Origin: Pezicula radicicola
Taxonomy: Eukaryota; Ascomycota; Leotiomycetes; Helotiales; Dermateaceae
NCBI GenBank assembly: GCA_003008705.1
Contig: PDUO01000005.1
Coordinates: 375,997-439,996, forward strand
DNA length: 64,000 bases
Reading direction: 5' to 3'
The notes below the pieces were generated by a model. The model did not search any database. It had not been told where the DNA came from and saw only the letters and a program-made list of their open reading frames with translations. Made by a program: the position numbers and the translations under genes. Each line of letters begins with the position of its first letter. Position 1 is the stretch's first letter. Positions 35,405 to 45,819 of this stretch are shown piece by piece.

Positions 35405-36868
35405 ATGACATCCAAAGCCAAGTACGATGCACTGCCAGCATTTTCACAAAAACCACACATTGCCGTCCTAACAGACATATGCAATGAACCCGATGACGCT
35501 GAGTCAATGACCCGGTTCCTACTATACGCCAACGAATTCTCCATCGATGCACTGGTAGCAACAACATCAACCTGGCAAAGGAACGCAACTCACAAAGATG
35601 AAATTCATGGTATCATAGATGCCTACTCAAAAGTAACCGAGAACCTAAATGCACACGTTCCCACTTCTCGACAATATCCCGATGCAGATTCTCTTCGTGC
35701 TGTTGTACGCTCTGGTCTCAATGGATATGGAATGGAAGCAGCTCGAGGACCATTAAGCGAAGGAACAGAATTGCTTATTAAAGCTATTGATGCCGTGGCT
35801 ACCGATAGTCATATTTGGGTTTTGATCTGGGGTGGTACGAATGTACTTGCTCAAGCTCTTCTCGAAGTTCAGAAGACTAGAAACGAGAGTGAGGTTTCTG
35901 CGTTCGCTGCTAAGATTCGCGTTTATGCTATCTCGGATCAAGATGATGCTGGTCCTTGGGTTCGACTCCATTTTCCGAAGATCTTTTATATTGCTAGTGT
36001 TCATGCTTTCAGTATGTATGGTCTTGCGGCTTGGACGGGGATAAGTGGGGAATCGTACTATAACTTCGATTCAGGCGGTCCTGATTCTTCTATTGTCACT
36101 AAAGAATGGATCAAGAAACACATTCAGATAGGCGAATATGGCAAAGTCGCGTATCCGGATCCTGTGTTTATTCCGGAGGGAGATACACCTACCTTTCTGT
36201 CATTGATTCAGAATGGGTTAACGGATCCTCTTCGTCCAGAATGGGGTGGTTGGGGCGGTAGATATGAATTGACGGATCGGAGTAAACAGATTATGCATTA
36301 TAGTGATGCAGCTGATACTGTTATTGGAGTTGACGGGAAGAAACATATTTCTAGTCAAGCTACTATTTGGAGGTGGAGAGATGCTTATCAGGGAGATTTT
36401 GCGGCTCGTATGCAGTGGACTTTATCACCTTCTTTTGAATCTGCAAGTCATGCTCCGAGTATTATTATCAATGGGGATGAGAGCATTGCTCCATTACATC
36501 TGAAAGTTGGATTCGGATCGAAAGTAAAGCTTGATGCTAGCCAATCTTGGGATGCTGCTGGTGAAGAGTTGGAGTTTCGTTGGTTTCATTATGGGGAACC
36601 TTCAGCTACGAATTGGAGTGTACATTTTGAGGTTCCGAAACTTCAGATCTTGGATGTGGATGGTGGTGGGAAGAAGGGTGAGGTTGTTGAGGTACAGATT
36701 CCTGGAAAGGAAGAGGGGTTCCCGAATCCGTTGGTAGAGGGATTAGTTATGAAGTGGGGGGAGAAGACTTATCATCTTGTGCTTGAGGTGTTGAATCAGG
36801 GGAAGGAAGAGAGGTGTCGGATGAGAAGTTATAGGAGGGTTGTGGTTGAGGTTGTGGATGGTTTGTGA
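35405..36868 (+). CDS. Sde182-like protein with nucleoside-hydrolase fold (DUF1593)
   Basis: Intronless, 487 aa, the full family length. Residues 15-310 match the nucleoside-hydrolase-like domain of the Sde182 cellulose-binding family: AVLTDICNEPDDAESMTRFL holds the aspartates equivalent to the calcium-binding DxxxDD motif, followed by ALVATTSTWQ, WVLIWGGTNVLAQAL and WGGWGGRYEL. The C-terminal 110 residues are beta-rich (KVKLDASQSWDAAGEELEFR). There is no signal peptide, so an intracellular location is likely unless the start is wrong. The biochemical role in fungi is not established; a glycoside- or nucleoside-cleaving activity is inferred from the fold only. Confidence 0.88.
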   Translation: MTSKAKYDALPAFSQKPHIAVLTDICNEPDDAESMTRFLLYANEFSIDALVATTSTWQRNATHKDEIHGIIDAYSKVTENLNAHVPTSRQYPDADSLRAVVRSGLNGYGMEAARGPLSEGTELLIKAIDAVATDSHIWVLIWGGTNVLAQALLEVQKTRNESEVSAFAAKIRVYAISDQDDAGPWVRLHFPKIFYIASVHAFSMYGLAAWTGISGESYYNFDSGGPDSSIVTKEWIKKHIQIGEYGKVAYPDPVFIPEGDTPTFLSLIQNGLTDPLRPEWGGWGGRYELTDRSKQIMHYSDAADTVIGVDGKKHISSQATIWRWRDAYQGDFAARMQWTLSPSFESASHAPSIIINGDESIAPLHLKVGFGSKVKLDASQSWDAAGEELEFRWFHYGEPSATNWSVHFEVPKLQILDVDGGGKKGEVVEVQIPGKEEGFPNPLVEGLVMKWGEKTYHLVLEVLNQGKEERCRMRSYRRVVVEVVDGL

Positions 36869-37132
36869 CATATATAAATTGGAAGTAAAATATCTAAGGA
36901 AGCTTTCCGTAAACTACTTACTATAAAGCCTTAGTATTGACTTATTCTTCTCGTACTCACATCATGTCTCAAAACAAGACTATTATTCATGCCATAGCAG
37001 GCTACTTCCTACATAAACATGTCCAAGCAATAACAGCTCCTCCTCTGTCCTTTCTTTTCCCATTAAGGTTTCCTAAAACGTCCGACAATGCTACACCACA
37101 CAAAAATCAAATAATCTTGTTGATCTAAGCCC

Positions 37133-37975
37133 TTAGTCCTTAACCCGCTTGAGTGCGCCGTATTTGATATCGGGCAGGTTCCAATCAGGATATCTTGCTT
37201 TACCGTTCGCAAAGTCATCTTTAATGTTCGTAAGAAACTTCGGCACCCGGATTTCTCTAATCCATGACGAAGGGTAGCCACGCTGTAAGATTTCCAAGTC
37301 TTCGGGATTTGCATTGGCGTAAGGCTTTGTTGAGCCTACAAGATGAATCGTCTTTAGGTTCTTAGATTGGCGAAGTTTAGCGTGAATTCGTTGTCTGTCA
37401 ACCTCATCTCTGAAGTTCGGAACATTGTTTAAAACCCAGAACATATTCCAGAGCGCTAAGTACCCGAAGGCAAGGTTCTGTACCTTCATAACAATTGCTT
37501 GATGAGGGACTCGATAGTTAAGCTCACGCAGCATGGCGTGGCGGAACCTGTGTGACTCTCTATAGTCACCGGGGATAAGCAGAATGTCGTTGTCGAGGTC
37601 GAAGTAGACAGGCTTTTGATCTGTCGCATAGAATTTGGTCATGGTGTAAATGCCCTGACCGATTTGACGGGACTCGCAACAGGTCTGTAGTCGCGGCGGA
37701 ACTGGAGTGTTGACGTTCATATTCTTGACGCAGTACCAGTCGCCGTGCTCCTCGGGTGAACTACCTGCTCTATCTTTCGCACTCAGGTATAACTTCATCA
37801 CTCTAGGCTTTACTAAGAACTTCCAAACCATCAAGCGTAGCTCCGTTGGAAGCTTGGGGAATAGATGGAAAGTAGGCGCAGCTGGTTCTAACTTGACTGT
37901 CAGTGGAGAACGTGCGAATGCTAGTATTTACATCTTACCTATTTTGTTGATTATCTTTCCAGATCGGAGTTCCAT
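37133..37975 (-). CDS. 2EXR-domain protein, copy 1
   Basis: Two exons (37975-37939 and 37887-37133) encode 263 aa. A short N-terminal exon (MELRSGKIINKI) precedes the fungal 2EXR motif FHLFPKLPTELRLMVWKF, followed by PRVM and the second block PPRLQTCCESRQIG. Such proteins are abundant in filamentous fungi and of unknown function. The gene is paralogous to the one at 38583-39437, with the same intron position and phase, and the pair is tandem on the same strand. Confidence 0.85.
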
Positions 37976-38582
37976 TGTTGTGCTTGGGTTTTCATAAAGC
38001 TCTTGAATATCAGATATCTTTATTGTGTACGTATTCGTGTTTGTATGAATTTAGAATGAGTTCCCTGTACTTCGCGTAGAAACTTTGTGTAGAATGAGTA
38101 GACTACTTGGGATAAATTCCACTTACGATGAGGAGTTGTTTGTGGAGAAGAAAAGTAAGAGTGTAGGAGAGAGAGAGAAAGTATTTGTACTTGGAAAGGC
38201 AAGGTTAGTTTAGCGCGATCGCACTAGTCCCAATTTGGAACCGATGGAAAGGGGGGTAAATTTCAAATTTTAAGCGACCGCGACGAAAGGTGAGGTGAAT
38301 ATTTTTAAATGCGCAACCTATATATTGACTTTACTGTAATAAGCTTGAGTATAGCTAAGGTAAATTTCAATGATTCGAAGCTTAAACCATATTAAGGTGC
38401 TAATGGACCTCATATGAAGTCGAGAGCTTTAAGAGCGAACAGTGTATTTACGCTCAGCAATCTTAGGTTACGCAATTTTAAGGCACTGGACTGGTGGTAG
38501 TGGAATGAACTACTCTAGATACATGTCGCTGTAACATACTCTGCCTGCTCTCCAAGTCCCCGGACCAAGACGCTTCTTCGCT
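37976..38582. other. Spacer between 2EXR paralogues
   Basis: 600 bases between the tandem paralogues. It includes the GC-rich palindromic sequence AGCGCGATCGCACTAGTCCC at 38212-38231, which recurs in inverted form upstream of two other family genes. Confidence 0.5.
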
Positions 38583-39437
38583 CTACTCCGAAGCTTGAAG
38601 ATGGACTAATCTGAATTCCGGACCGTTCCAGTCTGACTCCAATTGGCATTGAGGGAAAATCCGCCTCTTCAACTTCACAAGATCGATGCTTCTACCATGA
38701 TCCATATCTACCGCCTCATCGTAACTGTCAAGCCACTCTACCTTACCATCAACCAACGCGAGATCTGAAGCTTCTCCGACATATTCTGCGCCCTCTGTTT
38801 TATCAACAAGATAGATCGTTTGCAGTGCTCGATAACGCCTCAGGTTCCTACAAATTACTCTTGGTACGAAGTGGTTATGTGCCCTGGAGCTCAGGACATT
38901 GAAAAAGCCACGCTGGCCCATCGCTAAGTGGCGCACGCGCATCACAATCGATGCATCGTAACACATCATGTCGATCAACTCAAAGGGACGCATAATGAAC
39001 CTCTGATCCCCATCAAGGAGCAAGATGTCTTCTTTAACATTGAAGTAGACAGGTCTCTTATCCGCGTGGTAGAATTGGGTTAGCTCATAGATGCCGAGTC
39101 CAATAGATCTAGACTCCCTGCAAACCTGAAGAACGGGTGGTACTACGGTTGTGATAGGATTGCCATGGAAGTCCCGCTCTTCCTCAGAGTTGAAAGGGAT
39201 TATTTTACCCCCTCTCAAGCATCGTCGCGTGTCTTGACTGTAGTAATAGTGGACGACTCGAGACTTGATGGCAAATTTCCAAATCATTTCGCGCAGCTCT
39301 GGAGGAAGCTTTGGGAAGCCATGGAAGGTTGAACGGTTGGCTAGGAGATGTTAGCAGATAGGGTCAAAATAGATCTGGACCATCTTACCCTGGCTTGACT
39401 TCCTGTTGCCGACGATGATACCTCTGCGGAGCTTCAT
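38583..39437 (-). CDS. 2EXR-domain protein, copy 2
   Basis: Two exons (39437-39389 and 39340-38583) give 268 aa. The first exon encodes MKLRRGIIVGNRKSSQ; the second begins just before the 2EXR motif FHGFPKLPPELREMIWKF and continues with SRVV and PPVLQVCRESRSIG. The same intron position as copy 1 and similar downstream blocks (QFYHADKRPVYF against KFYATDQKPVYF) show a duplication old enough for substantial divergence. The function is unknown. Confidence 0.85.
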
Positions 39438-40531
39438 GGTTGTTATGTGTACAGTACACTTGAGATTGGAAAATGGTGTAAGGCGATAGAAATGAGGATA
39501 GTCGGAGATGGTTTTGTTGCTGCCGTCTTGTGAGTAACTGCAGCTATCAAGGAATAATTATGATGTACATACCGATAATCAAGTCGTCACGGTTGTCACG
39601 CGCATCAACGTACAGACCCGAGGGAAGTAGTACGCTGCTGGTGTTCGATACGAACTGTTGCCGGTTCTGATGAACAGTCCTAGAGTACTGGAAAGGTATT
39701 GAGTACCTTTTGGGAGACCCTCTCAAGGTGCCAAGAGATGCTACCAAGGAATGCGCCAGGTTAAAACAGAAGTATACAAAGTGATGAACGCAAGTTGTAA
39801 ATTTGATGATGGTGCGCGAACTCAGAAAGCTGGAGGCTATGGTTTTAACTGCGAAAACCCACTAGTTCTAATCAGGAATAGCGCTGCGAATATTCACCAC
39901 CAAAGGCGAAGGTGTTGCTGGGATGGAGATGGTAAATTGGATGAGGTGTAAAAGGAGGTGCGGTAGCTTAAGCGAGCCGACACACGACACACGACACCGA
40001 ACATATGCTAGAGGAACCGACCATCATGTCTGGATTAGATCGGGCGGTTATCAAGTTTCCTACTCTAAATTATAGTATATTAAACCCTTACAGAATGCGC
40101 TCTTGTGAAGAAGTCTTGCCGTCCTGGCTCATTGAAGCAGAGGTCAACAAAGCCGCGGACAAAGTCGAAGGGGATTGCTCGAAGACAGAAGACAATAGCC
40201 GAGGACAAAGAAAGGTCAAATGATCAACATAGAGCGCTACGGAGACAAAGCGAGAGCTAAATGGGAATAGGACTCGTGATTAAGTTAGTACTTTATTTAG
40301 GACAACCTTAAAGAGCAGTTGCGCCAAGTTAAAGAGCGGCCGGGTTGAATAGACTCGTATTCTGTCTACGGTATCAATTACTGTGACCACCAAATCCAGT
40401 GCCTTAATCCCATATTCTGACAGGCTCAGTTATCATCGTGTGATATGTCAAAACCCCGGAGTTCTCTTCGGAAACACTCCAAATGCAATGCGTCAATGAC
40501 GGAGAAATCTTTGTGGTAAATTCCTTCTTCC
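39438..40531. other. Intergenic, no supported gene
   Basis: About 1.1 kb. Short open frames only. It holds the promoter of 2EXR copy 2 and the 3' flank of the next gene. Confidence 0.45.
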
Positions 40532-41036
40532 TCACCAACCAACCCAAGATGCAGGTTTCTTACCAGTCTTCTTGTACTCCGCAAACTCTGCATCGATCTT
40601 CTTCGACTCTATCTCCCACTCGGCCGCTCCGGCTTCAAAGAACTCCTTATGCTTCTTAGCAGTAGCTACATCGCGCTTCTGCAAAATCGATCGTTAGCAT
40701 GTCCTACAATTGGAATCTAAGCAGTGTGGCAAGATACAGGATGAGACTTACCATCCGAGCGCCCAAGATACCAGCAATTAACTTTTCTACCACCTCTGGG
40801 GTATAGCTTGCGAAGATTTGTTGCATGTCTGCTATAGTGTTATGGTGCAACAAGCGTGCGTTCCATCCCCTCGACCTGCCACAACAATCTACCTTCCAGG
40901 TGGAAAGGGTCTTATGGTAGGTTAAGATCCACTCGCGTACATCGTCGGAAGTTGCGTCTTCGCCAGGGAATGATGTTGTGAGCTCATCCTGCTTGAGAAT
41001 TTCGACGTAGTCGATGTCTTTCAATGCGGAAGACAT
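40532..41036 (-). CDS. Two-exon small protein family, copy A (143 aa)
   Basis: Exons 41036-40752 and 40678-40532. No known domain is recognised. Conserved family blocks: the N-terminal DYVEILKQDELTTSFPGE, then VREWILTYHKTL, a hydrophobic end of exon 1 (VEKLIAGILGARM), and an alanine- and charge-rich helical exon 2 (KRDVATAKKHKEFFEAGA) ending in KKPASWVGW. The single phase-0 intron lies at the same place as in copy C. No signal peptide. It is one of at least four copies between 40.5 and 44.3 kb; the family looks lineage-restricted. Confidence 0.75.
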
Positions 41037-41843
41037 ATTGACGTATTAGCGGGTGGCTGAATGTTCGTCTTTTCGGCGGCGGTATTGAATAGTTAACGAC
41101 AATAGTGTGAGGAATCTTCCTTTAGAGGCTCGATCTGAAGAATACTATCGCCCACGTCAGAGAACACGATGGTATGCGCGGCACAGGAGAAGATGTTGCT
41201 TACATTTGTATGCAAGTGATTTTGAGGCACCTTGAAGAGGTTTTGTGTTCAGCTTTGAGGCTATGATGTGGCAAAGTCAATGGCAGTCCGATCGCAAGTT
41301 ACAAACTTTGTTCAGGACTGAGTTTTGTCTCTGAGCTGATGTTGTAAAGAACATGAGTAATTAAGGTCAACAGCAAGAACTTATAGTCTATAGGATATGA
41401 CGCTAAATTAGTGGCTATATAATGCGCTAATATTGGCGCTAAAATGGGCATTGGACAGGGGTTGGGGGACTAGCGCGCTCGCCTACGAAAAATATTCACC
41501 AGATTGCCCAGCAAATTCCAAAGTTGAAATTGGAGCATTAGGTGAGCCTGGTTTAGCCGGCCATAGAAAGTAAATAGAGAATTATTCATAAAGATCGAAT
41601 TGGTATAAGGGAAAGCCTAAAAGACCCAGGGGTAGCAAGGAATAGTACCATAGGGCTCAAGTTCAATAAGACAGCCCATCGGGGAAAGTAATTACATGGA
41701 GCGAAGAAGTAGCTGGTTTAAAAGAAAGTTGATTCTGTATTCTGAATATGAAAAGTATAACATCCACAAGCCTTAATGGAAATGTGGTATTACCCAGTTA
41801 CTTGGCAACCCTCTAAGGCCATACCGCAATCTCCTCAGTCCAG
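41037..41843. other. Intergenic with GC-rich motif
   Basis: The upstream region of copy A. It has several GCGCTAA-like repeats (41400-41450) and the 22-base block GGGGACTAGCGCGCTCGCCTAC at 41465-41486, nearly identical to one upstream of copy C. Confidence 0.5.
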
Positions 41844-42110
41844 CTACAAAGCGCTCATCTTGCTTCTCGCGTTGGCAATTTCGCGCTTCTACAAAGTCAA
41901 TTGTTAGTAATTGCTATTCCCTAAGCCACAGGATAAGGCGCATTGCTTACCGTTCTACCAGCCATGATGCTGGCGATGAACTTGTCGGTTATCTTATCAT
42001 GGATGAAACCGCAGCTGAATAAAGCCGGAATCTTTCTTACACTAGCATGATTCAACTTGTAGATCTCAACGGTAAGGTACTTACTAGTGGACTTGGCAGT
42101 AAGGAGGGTT
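41844..42110 (-). pseudogene. Two-exon small protein family, remnant copy B
   Basis: Only the end of exon 1 and the start of exon 2 are recognisable: YKLNHASVRKIPALFS, then DKFIASIMAGRT at the exon end with a GTAAGC donor, then after the intron KREIANARSKM and an early TAG. These match LIAGILGARM/KRDVATAKK of copy A and VIAGKM/RREIANARR of copy C. The 5' half is not recognisable. A truncated, decayed paralogue. Confidence 0.65.
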
Positions 42111-42648
42111 AGAAATGGCTCCGGCTACGAGATCACTCTAGATAGGGCTAAATTGGCTCTAACGTATGTTCTAATTGGGTAGAATTGATTTCTTGCAAAA
42201 CCATAGTTTACTGTGAATACGTAAATGATAGTACCAAAGTTGCAAGAAGCTGTGCCTCTTACAATAATGTATTGTTCAAACAAAATTATGACTTTTTGGG
42301 GCCGCAATGGCTTTACAAAGCCCAGTGGCCAGTCACGGCACAATAGTAAGCTTACATAAGCTGGAGGGGAAAGAATAGGACAACTTAATACCACCTGCGC
42401 CATTCATATGAGCGATGATGCTGAGTGGAGATTGATAGAGCTTGATTAGTGAAATCTAGTATACATGTACATGCCTAGTAACTCTCATGTTTGACCTGGC
42501 CCCCAACTACCCCCGTCCCCACCCTCTGAGCTCCAGACTATTATGGTAATGCTGTGCGTTCACAACTTATACCCAAACATAGTTGATGTTATGCACCCGA
42601 TGAATCTCTCCGCAATAGTCTCTCACAAACAGAGTAGCATGGAATCCT
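42111..42648. other. Intergenic, no supported gene
   Basis: Between remnant copy B and copy C. Short open frames without domains. Nothing else is seen. Confidence 0.4.
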
Positions 42649-43170
42649 TCACCATTTAGCCAGGGAAGCAGGGAGTGGCTTCTTAGATTTCTTGGCATCC
42701 CTATACTCTTTGTCCTCCGCCTCAGCCATCTTCGATTCTTCTGCCCAGATTTCCGCGGATTTATTGAAGTAATCTCTAATTCTTCGCGCGTTCGCAATTT
42801 CTCGGCGCTAAAAGAGAATAGTAGTCAGTCTCTACTCATATAATTTCCCGTGTGTAAGCTAGCACAAGAAGCGTACTACTGTACTAACCATCTTGCCTGC
42901 TATGACTGCCTTCATGAAGTAACTTCCCAAGCTAGAGAAATAGACTTGGAAGTGTCTGATTTCGAGATTGTTGAAATCGTAACCATTCCATTTCTTAATA
43001 GCATCAGTGAGACCAGCTTTATATGCAGGGACAGTGAAAGTCTTCCGGTATTCTAGGATCCATTCTTGAACTTCCTCTGGACTGGCATGTTCTGAAGGAA
43101 ATATGTCGAGGAGTTCGTCTTGCTTCATGATGTCCTCGTACGTAATAGGGTCCTTGATAATGGCAGACAT
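42649..43170 (-). CDS. Two-exon small protein family, copy C (146 aa)
   Basis: Exons 43170-42889 and 42807-42649. Block-by-block similarity to copy A: TYEDIMKQDELLDIFPSE, VQEWILEYRKTF, exon 1 end KAVIAGKM, exon 2 RREIANARRIRDYF, C-terminus KKPLPASLAKW. The intron is at the same position and phase 0, with a GTTAGT donor. No known domain, signal peptide or membrane segment. It appears intact, so at least two copies of this family remain open in the window. Confidence 0.75.
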
Positions 43171-43879
43171 TCTGACACAAAGTATCTCGAATTATTTCAG
43201 TCAGGACTTTGATACTCGTTTTGAAAGTAGGACGGATAAGGTCACTGAAAAGGATCTGGTAGAACTAAAGGAGTGTCAGCATAAGGTTTGTTGGTAGCGT
43301 TCGCGCATCGCAACCAATGAGTTTGTTGCGGTCGTGGCTAGTGATGGACTTACTAATGATCTTGCGCAGTCTCTAGAATAGTGAAATACTTAGGAGGCTT
43401 TGGATGTATTAGAGGTCTTTGGAGAAGTCAATGTCAATGACTTGATGTTGTAATGAAGATGGTTCGTAGATGGTTGGTAGTCAGGTCGAAGCTGCATATA
43501 TACCTGCAAGATCGGGCGCGCTAGCCCTAATCGGGATACAGATGGGGGACTAGCGCCCTCGCTTACCCAAACTTGTCAGTTGCGGAGAATTTTTATACAA
43601 ATTCACAGTCCACTATAAAGACCCAATGGATCATAGTAGAAGTAAAACCGGAGAAATACGCATGAGGTCAATTATCGCGCAGAGATAGGATGCAGAGAAA
43701 AAGATCTAGGGAAGAAGAGCACAAAAACGACAAATTACTTGGGACTCCCTGAATTCACAAGCAGCCAATGCAGTGCTCACATGTCCATCCAAAATATGCC
43801 CCAAGATAAGTAAGTCTACAGTAGTGCAGGCCATCAACTTCAATGGAATGTCAATTTATGAGTAGTGACCTTAGGTTCA
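43171..43879. other. Intergenic with GC-rich inverted motif
   Basis: The upstream region of copy C. It contains GGGCGCGCTAGCCC (43514-43527) and GGGGGACTAGCGCCC (43544-43558), roughly inverted to each other. The second is part of the block shared with the copy A upstream region. Confidence 0.5.
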
Positions 43880-44332
43880 TCAACCGACCCTCGAATCGGG
43901 AAGCTTCGACTCTTCCGCCCAAGTTGCCGCAGGATTGTCAAAATACTCCTTCGTCTTTCGCGCCTTTTACAATCTTGCGCATCTATAAGTAATGGAGTTA
44001 GTTTCTATTCTCCCTCCTTCCAGATGCAAGTATGACGCGGATACTTACTATCTTCCCTATTGTAATAGCCTCGGTAAAGTGCCCACCGCGCTCATTGCCA
44101 AAATAATATAGTATCTCCCTCAAGGAAAGATGATTGAACGTATATCTACCCCATTGACTCATTACTGTAGTAAGCTTGGGTGGGATAGTTGTAACTGTTG
44201 GCTAGTATGCTACAATCCATCGCTGACTACTTCCTGGCTCGCATAATCCGAGGGAAAAGAGTTCAGAAGTTTATCTTGCTTAAGAACATCTTCGTAAGTA
44301 GGCTCCTTGGCGAATGAAGGAAAGTCATGCAT
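43880..44332 (-). pseudogene. Two-exon small protein family, decayed copy D
   Basis: The ATG at 44332 opens PTYEDVLKQDKLLNSFPSDY, a clear match to copies A and C. A frame change near 44235 is followed by QRWIVAY, then a TAG, then more matching sequence in the same frame (YTFNHLSLREILYYFG, FTEAITIGKI at the exon end with a GTAAGT donor). Exon 2 shifts frame once more before ARKTKEYFDNPAATWAEESK and a stop at 43880. At least two frame shifts and one stop make this a pseudogene. Confidence 0.75.
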
Positions 44333-44692
44333 TTTTTCGACTTTGCCTCAGGACTTCGGTCTGGTATTTGGTTACGCAGAGTAAGTAAACAAGAATGTCT
44401 GCAATTCATTGGCCTGCGTTAGCAAATACCGTGTTGGGTCACGTGTACGCACTAGCCTGCCACTACTAGAGGCTCTTGCTCTTGCTCTTTCAGCTTCTTC
44501 TTCTTCTTCCTTCCACAGAGACGATAGCACCCATAATAGAAGACATTGGAGTCGATTCATGCCTTCTTTTGTGTGTTCGTAGCTCATAACATACCGTTCC
44601 TCTCCTCATTGTTCGCACAACACCAGTTCCCGATTGATCTCATTGCGCCCATTCCATTACCACAGCCTCCGCTTCTTATCCTATTACCAACC
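44333..44692. other. Intergenic, pyrimidine-rich
   Basis: Includes a CT-rich run (CTCTTGCTCTTGC and CTTCTTCTTC around 44472-44515). It is the boundary between decayed copy D and a GC-richer unknown reading frame. No gene is supported. Confidence 0.4.
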
Positions 44693-45819
44693 ATGAGCAA
44701 TCCTGTAATGCCGTATTGTCTGGCTGTAGACGGGCCGCCTTTGACGCCTATGACTCCCCGCAATGTTACTACTTTCGATCGTGTACGTCTTTCGATCCCT
44801 TACTATTCCTAACGGTCACAGCTAATAGGAACAAGGTTATGAGCGATCTCATCACTGCCCTCCAGGACGAGTCTGATGCCAGCGAGCGTATAGCTCTTGT
44901 TACCAATCTTAGGATTGCCCTCGCCGACTTAGAGAACACCTTTCTTGAATCCGCTCCGGAGACCCAACCACCTGCAAAACCTGCACCAACTACCGCAGTC
45001 GAGACTACAGGGCCTGCGATTCCCGTTAATTACATAGCGATGCAAGCTGATATAGATGCCGTCCTACAGCACCTTCCCAAGCGTGCACTACGGCCTCTGC
45101 TTGATCCACTAGCCATTGGACTGACTCCTAGGCTTGACGTCGTTGCTATGGAGGAGTACCGCGATCAATTTTATAATCGCATCGTTAACGCCACCATCAA
45201 TTACCTGTTAGGCAGCACTATCTCGACCGTCACGATTGATCAGGCGAAGGCCGTTCTCGTCACCAATGCAATCTTCTCGCACACGCTAGCCGGATCCCGA
45301 GTTAAGACCTTTATCGGCGGCCTTGTCCGAGCCTAGGCCAGCGATACTCTCCCCTTGTTGCCAACCGAAGACATGGCTACCGTCCTGCTGCAGGAAGACA
45401 CACCAGCTAGCTTTCGCAGGCTGCTCCGAGCCTACGACCATCTCGCCACCCTACAACGCGCCGCTAATAGCCACTTCTACGACTTCGACTACAACAACTC
45501 GCTGATCGAGAACTATATCGCATACGAGGATCTCACGCACCAGGACACGCTTGACCAGGGGGACTTCCTCCGGTAGCTTACCAAGATGCAGAAGATCGAG
45601 CCCGGCTCGCCGAAGACGCTGTCGACCCGCGCCTACGACTATTTCCTCGAGCTGTCCGGCAACACCTCGCTGACCGCTCGGCAGATGATGCAAGCTTATC
45701 ACCGCCGAGGAAAGATACTACTTGAGGTGGTTGGAAAGCTCGGCCCTGGGGTCATCGCGTTTATGCCACGGTCCCTCTCTTCCAAGTACGCAGGGTTAGG
45801 GTTAGAAAGGATGGATTGA
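44693..45819 (+). pseudogene. Unknown reading frame broken by two in-frame TAG codons
   Basis: One frame stays open from about 44716 to 45819 except for TAG at 45334-45336 and 45574-45576. It looks coding on both sides of each stop (TFIGGLVRA, stop, ASDTLPLLPTEDMA; QGDFLR, stop, LTKMQKIEPGSP). A likely start is ATG 44693 (MSNPVMPYCLAVDGPPLTPM), with a short intron ending at CACAG 44822 leading into NKVMSDLITALQDESDASER. The rest is Ala/Leu/Asp-rich and helical. I recognise no domain. Both stops fit CAG-to-TAG changes. The segment is GC-richer than its surroundings and lies just beyond decayed copy D, so it may be a separate insertion. Confidence 0.5.
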
